Assembly (NCBI RefSeq): GCF_932294415.1
Contig: NC_065539.1
Span: 33,792,001-33,856,000, forward strand
Length of the DNA: 64,000 nt
Source of the DNA: Quercus robur
Taxonomy: Eukaryota > Streptophyta > Magnoliopsida > Fagales > Fagaceae
Direction: 5' to 3'
Position numbers and translations under genes: made by a program. Shown piece by piece: positions 47,316-58,886 of the stretch. Position 1 is the stretch's first letter; each line of letters opens with the position of its first letter. The notes under the pieces are model-generated. The model was given only the letters and a program-made list of their open reading frames with translations, was not told where the DNA came from and did no database searches.

Positions 47316-47821
47316 AAAGGTTAAGATTTTCAAGCACAACATTAGAGGGGGGTGCGCAAAGAAAGACAAGTCTAAGTTGACTTGATATAATTGTGGAAAA
47401 AATGAGACTTTGCTTGTGAATGCATTGAGCCAAAAAAGGTAACACCTAAAGTAATTTTGCATGGTAGAGAGAAGTTACAATCTTTAGCTCAGTGCATTCA
47501 CAAGTAAAGTGTCATTTTTTTTTTTCCATAGTTATTGCAAGTTAACTTAGAATTTTCCTTCTTTGAGTGCATCCCTCTAATGTAGCACTCGACAATCTTT
47601 AGCCCTTTCAGGCGGTGGTCCAAAAGGTCCTGTATGTTCAGGAGCCTAATTAGGATACTTGCATTTAGGCTTAGATATCTTATTAGAGCTGATATCAATC
47701 ATGTGCACATAAATATTCGGCTTGCCTGCCTTTAGGTGCTCAGCTTCAAGTTCCAAATTACACACCACATCATTAAAGGTTTTGATGTTCTCATTATGCT
47801 ATGTGCATGTTTTGGCTCATT

Positions 47822-48126
47822 GGGTCCGTTTGGATTGAGCTTATTGTTGCTGAAACTGAAAACTGAAAACTGAAAACTGAAAACTGAAAACACTGTAGCA
47901 AAATAATTTTTAAATGTGTGAAAAGTACCGTGGGACCCATTTTTAATATTTTTTAATGTGTAAACAGTGTTGCTACAGTACATAAACAGTACTGCTACAG
48001 TGCAAAACAGTAATTTTTGTCCACCAAAGTCAACTTATGCGGGCAGAAGGAAAAAAAACAAAAAACAAAAAACAAAGAAAACGCAGCACCAAACGTGGAC
48101 GCAGGAAAACGGGCAAGCCAAACGCC
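47822..48126. mobile_element. 305-bp MITE, hAT-like
   Basis: The left end gggtccgtttggattg and right end caagccaaacgcc are inverted-repeat-like. The flanks carry ctcatt on both sides (47816-47821 and 48127-48132), six matching bases of what may be an 8-bp duplication. Inside is a short 'actgaaa' tandem run (five copies, 47850-47890) and 'tgctacagt' words. It is non-coding and lies in the minus Copia copy. Confidence 0.65.
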
Positions 48127-49396
48127 CTCATTATCTCCCAGGAACTTGGTAGTAAACAAATCATTGTCTGGATCTATTATTTGTCAGTTAGATTTTTGTC
48201 AGCTGCTCAAGCTCTTAAATCATGGAGGACATTTCCCTAAGTTGTTGCTTTATTGTATGGTCAGTGCGCATCTTATAAGAGTCAAACTTCATAGTTAACC
48301 CATGTAGCCTAGTGGTTGATGTTCCTCCATATCTCAGCTTAAGTGCATTCTACATATTTTGAGCAATTGGATACTCCTCAAATTCACCAATAAGATAGTT
48401 GTGCATGCTACTCAACATAGTGATGTGTGCACACCAATCTTTCTTGCCCCAACTTTCATAGCCAACAAGGATACGTCGGTGTTGCTCAGTATTTCCTTAC
48501 TCAAGTAGACTCGACGAATGAGTTAAAGTTTCCAAGAATTCTTGCTCATTTAACACACAATGGATTTTGTGATGCCAAATATCGTAATTATCTCCATCCA
48601 CTTTTTCTCCCTTGTTAAGGTCAACAACAATACCTTTTGAGACTATTTCATTACAAAATTTTTAACAATGAGATATTACACATGCATTCAATAAAAAAAT
48701 TCCATGTTCAATCTAAAATAACTTAGATTATTAGCACATCTTACAAGTTCGAGATTTTGCTAAACTTCCTAATCATCACTTGTGCCACTAGTGTGCATTA
48801 TTAAACTTGATTTTAATCTATTCATTCAAAATTATGTATGAGAGACAATACAACTCAACCATACTCACACTATGTAACTTTCATAATTTAATTATTGAAA
48901 AAATTCTACCTGCAGGTATTGTTGATCTTAGATATTATTTTATCAATATAATTATGAAAAAATTATTTTTGCAGAAGCAACTGTAACAAATATTTTCAAT
49001 AAAATTCTATAAGCTATACATGCATTTGGAGAATAATCTACCATTTTTATACAATACAACTAAAAGGTACAATACTATTAAAAACTAAATACTAAAAAAT
49101 TATGACGAAATTATATTTTTCTTAAGTTAATTTTGATTATAATTTTTTTTGGGAATTGGATAACTAACATAATTGGTTAAAATTTGGGGACCTACCTTAA
49201 TTTGGGGGTCTTAGACAGTTACCTAACTTGCCTAAGGTAAGAGCTGGCCCTAATTTGGTGCTCATTTGTGTGAGATGCCATTGAAGACCCATGTGTAACT
49301 TAACTCTAGATCATGTTTTGCATTTTGCACATCAATACTAATAGAGAGGTAAGGTGCATAAGACACGAAAACAACCTAATATTGCTCTAATGCAAA

Positions 49397-49868
49397 TGTT
49401 ATAAACAAAGATCAAGTAGTGGAATATTTATTTTTTGTTTTTCAGAATACCTCTTTTGGCTTAAATCGATGGTCTCATAGGAGTTTCGAGGTTGTTCTAC
49501 GTTATCTAAGGCTAGACTCCATGCAAACCAGCAACTCAAACTAGTTCTTCATTTTAGCTTGAGTAAAACACGATCAAATCAGTTTACCGATGGTGTTACA
49601 CAATACTAAAGGGATGCAAACTATACCCATAGCCTACAAGTCTCACCAACACTCTATAACACTTTGCGAGATTGCTAAATTTGTTATGTATTTTTGGGGT
49701 ATTACCTATCAAAAAAGTATTTTTGGGGTATCGACAGTGGGGTTTAGATTGTCATAAACTCATTAATTTCTATGTTTAAGAGGAGCGGAGTTACAGCCCA
49801 AGGCAACGTTTGGGAGTAACTCCAGGGAGTTACACGGATGGGATTCCCAAATCCCTTCAGGTCCTACA
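49397..49868 (-). repeat. Copia 5' LTR (minus copy)
   Basis: On the minus strand it runs from TGTAGGACCTGAAGG (49868) to TTATAACA (49397), then the primer-binding-site remnant. It matches the plus LTR at 40630-41052 in order and orientation but is well diverged, so the two are related elements rather than a fresh duplicate. Confidence 0.65.
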
Positions 49869-50017
49869 ATTTTAGACTCAAGAATCATTGAATAAAAAGG
49901 TCAAGTATTTAAAGAGATATTCAAGACCACAAAAGTCATGTTCCAAACATGTAACTCCTATAAAAATAAATTGATCTCATTCCACATTTATCCAAATTAC
50001 ATGTTTGTTCCTATGGA

Positions 50018-50988
50018 CAGTGGCGGCTCCAAGAATTTTGTTCAGGGTGTTCCTTAAGAAGTATAAATTACACAATCTTATTTCTTTTTAGCCTTTAGGT
50101 AATTAGGTTTGATTCAATGTTATTAATTCCATTCTATTCCGGCTGTAACGGCCGGAAAATACCGTGCTGGTAAACAAACCGGAACAGTAACCCATCTTAT
50201 TTCACTTCAAAAAAAATTTTAGGTCATTTTGGTCTATTTCTGGTGTTTCGGAGTGTTTCTATAAATACCGGCCGAAATTCAAGATTTGGCCGGCATGAAG
50301 TTTATACTTAAAAAAAAAAAAAAAATTGTTCTTAAAACCAAAACAAATTTGCATTCTATAAACCAAAAAACCTCAAAATGAAAAAAAAAAAATGAAAAGA
50401 AAAGAAATGAACAAAGGTACCTGTATAGCTATAAAAAAATCCGTATTGAGAAATTTGAGACTCGAAACTTGAGAAGAGGCACTGCCACAGTGGTACTAGT
50501 AGAAGACACAGAAGTTACGAATAAGGAAGAAGGCAAAACATAGATGTAAAAGTATAGATGAAGATGTGATAAAATTTAAAAGTATGAAGTGTAAAAATCA
50601 AGAAAACATAAAACGTGTGTGGTTAAGAATAAACAAGAAAAAATAATTAAAAATAAGAAGTAAGTAATATATGTTTGGTGAGGAAAAATAATACTGTAAT
50701 AAAAAATAATAAAAGATTGAAAATTGTGTTGTAATGGGCAGTGTGCTTAGTCGAAATAATCAAGCCACTGCCCAGCCTGTAGTAGTTTTATTTTAATTTT
50801 TTTTTAAAGATTTTAGTTCAATTTTTTTTTTTTTTTTTTTTGAGTTTTTCCTTTTTGCTTGAAAGACTCCAATATATTATTAAGTTGCTCAAATTATGGA
50901 CCAAAATTTAATTTTATTGGTATAAAAAAATTCAAGGTGGTCTCAAAATTTTTTTTAAAGGTAAATAAATAAAATTTTAAATTATTAT

Positions 50989-51022
<34 letters not shown>

Positions 51023-51077
51023 TCTTTTAGGCCAGGGTGGTCCTGGGAACCCTCGCCATAAGCTCGCGCTGCCACTG
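50018..51077. mobile_element. Non-autonomous hAT element, 1.06 kb
   Basis: The ends CAGTGGCGGCTCC and GCGCTGCCACTG are inverted, with the CAGTGGCG start typical of plant hAT elements. They are flanked by an 8-bp duplication with one mismatch, cctatgga (50010-50017) and tctatgga (51078-51085). No transposase is present. A 'ggccgg'-rich stretch near 50140-50300, itself inverted (ccggctgtaacggccgg / taccggccgaaa), may be a further insertion. Confidence 0.8.
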
Positions 51078-51085
51078 TCTATGGA

Positions 51086-51397
51086 CTCGAAAGATCAAAG
51101 AGAGTCTACTGGTGGTGGTGGTGGTGTTGCTAGAAAGTCATGGTGTACGAACAAAAGCGAAGGACATAAAGTCTATTAATGATAAAACTTTTTAAAAAAT
51201 GGGTTCATGCCTCCTAACGCCTTCTATTGGCTTGGAAATAATGATAAATGGCCTATGGCTTTGATACCAATGAAAGAAATTGTTACATACTTCTAGGATC
51301 AATTTGTGGTTGTTTCACATTGCAACTACATTTCTATGTTATTGCTCAGGGTGGTGCTTGCTCCTAAAGCAAGGCACACTATTTCCATGGCTCAAAA

Positions 51398-51428
<31 letters not shown>

Positions 51429-52080
51429 TAAATGTTTGCCTTTTTCCCTTTGTAACAGCCATTAAACGTGCCTTAATGAGGCCAGTTTGGCTAACGGGTT
51501 GTGTTCACTAATGGGCGAACCAATTTGCCAAAGGAATGCAAAACGGCTAATAGGTTTGTTAGACAACATGTTAGCATAAAACTTCCAACAGTAAACATGC
51601 TGTAGAGTTAAAGGAAGATAAACCCTCAATCTTAAAAGAGACTTTGGATTTGCCTAGTTGTGTATTATGAAAACAGTCTTCCAAAAAAATATTTTCAGAG
51701 AGCAGAAAAGAACTTACAAATGTTTATATTTAGTAATAGAACTTACAAAAATTATTTTCCAAAACTGTTGTTGTTGTTGTTGTTGTTTTTTTTTTTTTTG
51801 GTTTTCCGGAAGAGAATCAACAAAGAAGTTAATTAAGAGGAAAGCCTGTGAGAATTTTTAGAAATTAAAGCAATCAAGAGAGAAAGTTGTAATATGTGAT
51901 TCAATTTCATGAGGCAGAGGAAGAGGGAAGCTCCAATTTGTGAAGGAGGATGTGAACGCTAATAAGGAATCTTAACCTTCATAGAAAAATCATTTCTAAA
52001 GTTTTATTATTTTGCTGAATTTTGTAATATAGGTTAAGCTTTGATGTCCTTAGCATCTAAAGATGTGAGGCGTTTCTTTT
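51086..52080. other. Intergenic, no gene seen
   Basis: A GA microsatellite lies at 51402-51428 and a TTG run plus T run at 51766-51800. 'gctagaaagtcatggtgtacgaac' and nearby text look like old LTR-element sequence but could not be assigned. Confidence 0.4.
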
Positions 52081-52348
52081 CTTATTGTTAGTGTGTTCTG
52101 TGCTGGGGGGAGTCAAGAATCCCAATACTTTCTTAATTTGTCAAAGCTTGTTCCTTGCACTCTCAGGATGTGAGAGTTTAGTTTCAGGTTGGGTGCTTTT
52201 TTTTATCAATTTATAATGCTAGGTATAGTGAGTGTTTGTGGTACTAGGAACTACGAAGGAACCCCCGATTCGTGTTTTGAGCCTTGTTGTATATCTTGGT
52301 TTTTTGGAATAAAATTTACCTATCCAAAAAAAAAAAAAAAAAAAAAAA
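52081..52348 (+). mobile_element. LINE 3' tail fragment
   Basis: The stretch ends with 'gagccttgttgtatatcttgg', 'tttggaataaaatttacct' and a pure A-run (52326-52347), which is the look of a plant L1-type 3' UTR with tail. No ORF2 sequence is left. Confidence 0.5.
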
Positions 52349-54184
52349 CCATTGATCAAAATTATGGTAGCACGTTTATGTGCTTTTTTCTATATTAGTG
52401 ATTTTAAAAATAGTTTCGAATTCTTAAAATAGGAACTATAAAGCAAATATATAGTCCAATGTAATCCCAAACATCTTCACAAAAGAGGTGATGGTGTTGT
52501 GGTGGTAACAATCACTTGAAGCAGTGAAATAACAAAAGATATGCTTCAATTCCTTGGGCTGTCTTTTTGCTTCAGTTTGCGATTTCTAAAATAAAAACTA
52601 TATATTAGCATATAGTCCAATCGTTTCACTTCAGTTTGTGTTCGGGAATTGTTGAATTTTTTTGTTTTTTGTTATTTATTTATTTTTTTTGTTTCAGCTT
52701 TTTTCAAATAATTTAACTTTTAGTTTTTTTGAAATAAACTAACTTTTTGTAACACATTTAATGTAAAAATCATCAAAAACTATATTTTTTGAAAAATGCT
52801 ATGCAAATAAGTTATCAAAAATAAACAATTTCCAAACCGACACTTATTTCACACCTTTCTTAACAAATAGCTTTTGGTTATTCTCTTGACTCTTGATAGT
52901 AGTCATGGCCAACTGTTGGTTCCGTGGTTTAAAAACAATAAAATAATTTATAATTTACAATCATATAATAAGCTCACAACAAATTATATAAACTTTCACT
53001 TAATATTTTAATCACTCAAATCAATAATTATATATAATGTGCAAATAAACTTTTAATAATAAGAATAATAAGAAAGATATCACTGTGGTACATAGCTCGG
53101 TTGAGGCGTGACATTCACTCTTTTTAAGGTGTTTCACATCATTGTGGAAGAATATTAAAAATACATCTCAACTGGTGTAACAGAATCACTAGCACGACGC
53201 TCCCAAGATACAATAGCTCAGCCACATATGTTGTAAGCTCCACGAATTTGCACTAATTCATAGGAAAAAGCTATACCACAAGAACACCATTTTTTGTCCA
53301 ACCATTCTCAAAATATGTATAATTGTAAATCACTTCTTACATACATATATATATTGTTATACATATAGATGTGTATTGTGAGGAATGGTGCAATTAGGTA
53401 TATATATATATATATATATATAGACTCATAAAAATAACTCAAATAATGAGCATTATCACCATATTTATTTTCATAAATATTATACTTATTATTGTATTGG
53501 TAGGAGTTTATAGAATTAAAGATTGGAGTTATAACTTATATGCCATACAATAACTCTCCATTATTTTTGAAACTCCTACACCTTCTCAATTACCACAAAA
53601 ATCAATATAAATAAATAGCATATGAACAAATATTTCACAGAGCATAAGAATAAATTGAAGTTTTATCGTGAAATGACTCTAATTTCCTTTTTCGTGGTCA
53701 AAAACTAATTGAGAGGAAAATATAAATAAAACCAAGTTGAAACCGTAGAATAAATTGGAATTAGTAACATAAGATAAGATGAACTTGGACAAAAATGCTT
53801 CAGTGTATTACGATTACCCCGTTGAAAGTGTTCCCCTTTTTGGGGTGAATCTGAGTTTTTTTTTTTTTTTTGAGAGTCGGGTGAATCTGAGTTGAAAGAG
53901 GAAAATTAAAGCCTGCATGGGTTTTGTCTTTGTTGATGAGAATTTTCTTTTCACATGCCACATGGCTTAACCTCATTGGAATACACCGGCCTAGTCAGCA
54001 AAAGAAAAGGAAAAAAAATTTAAAAGAGCTCCTAAGAATTATTTTTACAACAGTTGGACCTTACCCAACACTCCCGTAACCTGAAAGAATTTTAAGGCTT
54101 GCATTTAACAAGACTTCACCACACAAAATGGGCCGAAGACCCACCATGACATCACTAAACTAAAAGCCCAAAGTTTGCTACCCA
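52349..54184. other. Intergenic, AT-rich
   Basis: A TA run lies at 53399-53421 and homopolymer T at 53857-53870. The words 'gggtgaatctgagtt' occur twice around that T run (53839 and 53879), suggesting a small duplication. No coding region is supported. Confidence 0.4.
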
Positions 54185-54561
54185 TTTGCCCTTATTTTTT
54201 TTTTTTAAATCTAGCATAATATCTCTATTTTGAAACTATTAAGCACTATGTTTCTGTTTTTGAAACTTGATTTTAACAAAATCGAGTTCTGTATAAAACT
54301 CGATATTCTCAAAATCGAGTTATATGTAAATTTTTAATTAAAACTCGACTTTAGCAACAAAAAAAAAAAAAAAGTCGAGTTTTTTCACTTAAATTTTTTT
54401 AAAAAATTAAGTAGCAAAATATGCATAGAACTCAACATTAGTAATGTCGAGTTCTACCTGTAACTCAATTTTTAAAAAATTAAGTTTCAAAACAGGATCA
54501 CGGTGCTTAATAGTTTCAAAAATGGGATATTATGCTAGATTTTTTTCAAAATAAGGGCAAA
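54185..54561. mobile_element. Foldback MITE with about 100-bp arms
   Basis: The left end tttgcccttatttt and right end aaaataagggcaaaa are inverted. The arms (54185-54285 and about 54465-54561) stay complementary through 'ctagcataatat' and 'tgaaactattaagcac'. The centre repeats 'aactcgactt/aaatcgagtt' words. It is non-coding and related in words to 42297-42452. Confidence 0.75.
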
Positions 54562-55520
54562 AGCCCATTTTCCCCACCCATGGTGCTATTTTTAAATTCT
54601 AAATGATTTGGATCATTAAGTTTATTATATTTAATCTAAACTATAAAATATTTCTATTTCAAAAGGAGAGCATCTTATTTTTTGGAAAGCTTTCTAGTTT
54701 CACCCATCAACAGTGCAATATTTCCCCAAATAGGCATAACATAAAATAGCCCATCAATTGTTGCATATGCATGAGTAGGATTCAATATAATTTAGAAACT
54801 TTTTTTTTTTTTTTGAAATTTAGAATTACATTAGTATAGATACTCTTAGGATGTCGAATCGCAGATATTTATGTTAATAAGTTTTGAGCACGAGAAACTT
54901 AATTAAAAAAAATTCTAAAAGAAAAAAAAAAAGACTCAAAAAATAACATTAAAATTTTCTTTAAAAAAAAAAAATCAGGCAGTCACAAATGATAATCTGA
55001 AATATGCCCAATGCAGAGAATCTAGTTCTTATCTTAACATAGATTAACAATTCAATTAATTAATAAAATAAGATAGCTTTTGTCTATATGGTACTCATGC
55101 CTGCATAAAGAATATAACGACAAGGATCATGAAAAGTTAAACATGAGTTGTACGAATGTAGAATTATGAAGTAAGTCTATTCTAAAATGTTTTCTTTATG
55201 TTCCAATGAGAGCTATATATTAGTGTAAAGGATGCAGTAATCATATGCGTAAATGGTTTTTTATGTTCTAATGACATGCTTTGGATTAAACAATGACTTT
55301 CATTCTAAAGTTGCACTGATTACTTGGTTCCTTTGGTGCTTTATATTGTACATTTCCTCCCTTTTAACTCATGTTTTTCCTCCATGTAATTCCGGAAGAG
55401 TACGTGCAGAGCAGACCAAAAAAAAGGCAAAATAGCAATGAATTTTGAATCTTAAGAAAATTAATTTTTTATTTTGGCAAAATAAACTTTTTTTAAAAAA
55501 AAGAAAAAAGAAAAAGAAGC
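54562..55520. other. Intergenic, AT-rich
   Basis: This has A/T homopolymers and no supported gene. The small open frame at 55253 has no recognisable content. Confidence 0.4.
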
Positions 55521-56110
55521 AAAATAATAATTTTTCTTGTACTTATGTGAAAATCAACATACAGTGTTCATGATCAAATTCAACACGGTACTACTAGCTG
55601 ATTCATGACATTTGAACTTTCTTAGAATCACATCTAATATCAGACCAGCTAATTAAAAAAAAAAAAAAAAAACCCTTAATCAATTTAAATATACGCACGT
55701 CATTTTTAAGTGTAAAAATTGGACCACTTTATTGACAAAATAGATAATAGGTTACCTCGATTGCAACATTAACAACCCAGAGTACAGGACAAGTACATCG
55801 ACTGGAACAACCTAGTTGAGAAAATAATAATTTTTCTTGTACTTATGTGAAAATCAACATACAGTGTTCATGTTCAAATTCAACACGGTACTACTAGCTG
55901 ATTCATGACATTTGAACTTTCTTAGAAGCACATCTAATATCAGACAACTAATTAAAAAAAAACCCTTAATCAATTTAAATATACACACGTCATTTTTAAG
56001 TGTAAAAATTGGACCACTTTATTGACAAAATAGATAATAGGTTACCTGGATTGCATCATTAGCAACCAAGAGTACAGGACAAGTACATCGACTGGAACAA
56101 CCTAGTTGAG
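55521..56110. repeat. 300-bp tandem duplication downstream of MYB
   Basis: Copy 1 is 55521-55820 and copy 2 is 55821-56110, both running from aaaataataatttttcttgt to cctagttgag. They differ by a handful of substitutions and by the length of an A run (about 18 against 9). The array ends 79 bp past the MYB stop codon on the minus strand, so it may include or replace the MYB 3' UTR and poly(A) region. Confidence 0.92.
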
Positions 56111-56188
56111 ACTTGAGAGCCTTCTCATCTTGATGGAAACTAGATTGTGCAGACTAGTTTGCTAACAAAATTGAAACTAAGTTAAAAT

Positions 56189-57527
56189 TTAACAAAAAGG
56201 AGCCACTAGATTGTGCAGAGTAGCTCTGCTTGTCACACTGGCTGCGTTGAAATTGCCATGCACATCATCCAAGTTCCATAATCCATCCCATATTATGTCC
56301 TCGTTTGCGGCCTCAGGCACAGACACACTGCTGTTAGTGTTAAGCAAGGAATAAAAGTATCCTTGCTCCTCATTGGTGTTGGGATACATGGTGATCATTT
56401 CTTGCCTCACTTGAGGTACACACGTGGCCCGATTGTCATTTTCATCAAGCAAGGCCATGATCCTTTTCAAGTCCACTTGATTAAGTTGAAATTGTTGTTG
56501 TTGTTGCTGTTGTTGTTGTTGTTGTTGTTGTTGTTGATGCTGCTGCTGCTGCTGCTGTAGTTGTTGGTGCTGCTGCTGCTGTTGTTGTTGCTGCTGATGA
56601 TGATGAAATTGTTGCCTCCTCAGAATGCGATTTTTTGCCTTTTCAGAGGCTTCAGAAGTGACTTTAGCCTTTTTCTTGAAGTGAGTCCTCCAGTAGTTCT
56701 TGATCTCATTGTCAGTTCTTCCTGGCAAGCTTCGTGCAATTGTTGACCACCTGAATTTCATGATTCAGTAATCAAACTATGAGAAAAAAAAAGTTATTAA
56801 GCTGAGAAATTTGAAGATCATGAAGCTTAGCGTAAGAATTTACCTGTTCCCCCATCTAGCATGTAGCTCTAGAATTATGCTCTCTTCATGAGGTGTTATC
56901 TGCCCCCTCTTGAGGTCTGGCCTCAAATAATTCACCCACCTCAATCTACAGCTCTTCCCATTCCTTTTCAACCCTGCATAGGCAAAAACAGAGAGATATT
57001 GTCAATCAATCCAAAATAGAGGAAAATAGGCCTAGATATTGGGATTACAACAGCAGTAAGTAGGTAACAAGAAAATACAAAAAACCAAACAGAAATGAAA
57101 CTTTACAAGAGTATCCACTGTGACAGTAGAAAAGAATAGTCCTTTCACAGTTTAAGTTGCTACAACTTAGGGGTCTAATATTTGTTTATCCACATGAACT
57201 TAATAATAAAAAAATTGACATGATTGACAGGGGTATGAAGCTGAGACCCTGTCACTTTTTTCCATGCCCATATAATATGTAGTAGCTAGGTAGAAATACA
57301 AAAGTGACAGAATTTTGGGGCAATATTAATAAGTTGCTTAATAAGATGTTTAACAGAGCAGAGTTGTTACCTGCAAGCCTAGCCACAGAGTTCCATCTTC
57401 CTTCACCATGCAACCTGACATACTCAATAAGCAATCTATCTTCCTCAGAGGTCCAAGGTCCCTTCCTCCAGCCCTCATCTTCCATCATACCCCATCCCAA
57501 TTGGCCTGCCATGACCTCCCAGTTCAT
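56189..57527 (-). CDS. R2R3-MYB transcription factor with polyglutamine tract
   Basis: Exons on the minus strand are 57527-57371, 56973-56844 and 56750-56189, all GT-AG, giving 282 residues. The 130-bp middle exon is the standard R2R3-MYB size. R2 has Trp25, Trp45 and Trp65. R3 has Ile78 in place of the first Trp, then Trp97 and Trp116, as is normal. The R3 ends [12 protein letters not shown]. The DNA-binding domain looks closest to the MYB27/48/59-like group, from memory, so function is not assigned. A Gln/His tract (CAA/CAG, 56596-56492) follows, roughly 40 residues, likely an activation or spacer segment. Start could also be Met6 (57512), which has the better G at +4. A TATA box lies about 100 bp upstream. 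Confidence 0.93.
56492..56608 (-). repeat. CAA/CAG repeat encoding Gln-His tract
   Basis: Mixed CAA and CAG codons with a few CAT and CTA codons encode a run of roughly 40 glutamines. The tract has a block of mostly CAA codons and two of CAG, so it is expected to vary in length between individuals. The Leu-rich plus-strand open frames here are its mirror. Confidence 0.9.
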
Positions 57528-57626
57528 GTAATGTTAAAAGAGAGCAAATGCTTTGTTTGTATGATGCCTAACTTAATGCTATGTCTTCCAAATTCTGTGG
57601 CACATGGGGTTAGTGCTTGTGGCATA

Positions 57627-57635
57627 TTTATATAT
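57627..57635 (-). promoter_or_regulatory. TATA box of the MYB gene
   Basis: The minus strand reads catatataaata, about 100 bp upstream of the first ATG, a usual distance. Confidence 0.65.
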
Positions 57636-58737
57636 GCCCCGAGGCCCCTGCTTCATTCCATCAGTCAATTTGAAGTCGTTTTCAAATCATCCAAATCCTT
57701 TCAGCCACTGTGTTAAGGTACTGGTGATCTTAAAGAGTAAGGCGTCATCACCTATAAAATGACCAAAATACATTTTCCACTTTTTGTTTTTTAGAAGGGG
57801 GAGGGGGGTAGGGGGTGTAATTATAATATTTCTCATAACTATTAAGGTAGTCTAGTGTGATTAGTACATAATAAAAATTGTGTCAATAATGGATCTATGT
57901 TAAGTGATTGTATTACTCTAATCACAACATACCACTTTAATAAAGAAATAGTGTTCTATTCACAAATCCCTATTATTGTTCATGAGTAGTTGAAACCCCA
58001 TGATTTATTACTAATCCAAATTTATCATGCCAATCAAGCAACCATAATGTTTACATCAAGTAGTAAGAACTTGGGATATTGATGACAATAATTTCAATAA
58101 TTTTGTTACATAGAAGGTCATTTAAGGAATCCAAAGATCTGCTGAGGGATTGGGTGACATCCTCTAATAAGGATCCAAATCAATTAGATAGATTATAAGT
58201 GTCGATGTTAAAGTGAGACAAAAGAGAAATAAGAATCGTATGGCCATTGGACACGTGTAATAGGCCTTATGCATTTTTTTTTTTTTTTTTTTTTTTTTGA
58301 TGGGAGGCCTTATGCATTTATATAATATAAAAATTATTAGCTATAAAGCATAAGCTAGGAAATTAAACATAAAATATGGGTGGGTGGTGGAATTTTAAAA
58401 CTTGAAAATTACTGGAACACCAATAGGCTTACAGCAGCTGTTGGATTAGCTTACTTCTTAAGGAGATTGATACATGCAATCTCCAGTAAATCTTTATAAA
58501 ATGGAATTTGTTGGATACCATTTTGAGTATTGCGGTATTAAAATATTAAGGGTATTGATGATCTTGGCACGTCACCTAGAGGACACGTGGTGGTTCTGGC
58601 GGGTCCTATATCTGGAAAGGAAGTGTTTCTGCAGACAAAGGATGTATCAAATTTGGTTGCTATGGAGCTTGAGTGGCCACTGGCCAGGATATGCTCATGC
58701 TGTGACAGAAGAAAGTAGTTTATAATAGTAATGGCAA
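57636..58737. other. MYB upstream region and intergenic DNA
   Basis: This probably holds the MYB promoter. A G-rich stretch lies at 57795-57818 and a 30-base T run at about 58269-58298, on each side of which 'ggccttatgcattt' is repeated (58262 and 58307), so the T run is likely a poly-T insertion with duplicated target. No gene is supported. Confidence 0.45.
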
Positions 58738-58886
58738 AATTATTAGGTACTTCCGAAGTATAATAAATGTGTATTTCTCCTCTCACATGAATGGTGAGTC
58801 TCACTAATTAAATGCATGGTGAGACCTATCATTTATGTGAGAGGAGGGAATACACATTTATGATATTCTGGTAGTACACAATAATT
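58738..58886. mobile_element. 149-bp foldback MITE
   Basis: The arms 58740-58802 and about 58822-58886 are inverted copies, sharing 'ataaatgtgtatt..ctcctctcacat' and 'ggtgag.c'. The ends are attattaggtact and agtacacaataat. It is non-coding. Confidence 0.7.

Larger units (their letters stand above)
40630..47460 (+). mobile_element. Ty1/Copia fossil, plus strand (5' part)
   Basis: Parts in order are a 5' LTR (40630-41052), a primer-binding site just inside it (ttgttatcagagcg, tRNA-Met type), a leader, and gag sequence from about 45420 with a zinc-knuckle region near 47390. Pol and a 3' LTR are not seen. Its span is stretched by later insertions at 41134-41577 (LTR-like), 42654-44559 (solo LTR) and 46088-47315 (solo LTR), and probably others. 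It is broken and looks old. A related copy lies inverted at 47481-49868. Confidence 0.75.
47481..49868 (-). mobile_element. Ty1/Copia fossil, minus strand (5' part)
   Basis: Read on the minus strand, the 5' LTR is 49868-49397, the primer-binding-site region about 49395-49382, the leader to about 48800, gag from about 48630, and a zinc-knuckle region near 47520. It is a diverged inverted relative of the plus copy. Both copies stop at the same gag position, leaving a spacer of about 45 bp (47440-47480). It is broken, with no pol and no 3' LTR seen. A MITE (47822-48126) lies within it. Confidence 0.72.

Noticed and set aside
47850-47890. Five 'actgaaa' repeats considered as a CRISPR-like or satellite array
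   Set aside because: They are contiguous 7-bp repeats without spacers inside a MITE in plant DNA.
54120-54182. Possible short exon near atgggccgaagacccaccatg
   Set aside because: No open frame of length, no splice logic and no recognisable protein.
56363-56746. Leu-rich plus-strand frames
   Set aside because: They are the mirror of the MYB polyglutamine codons.
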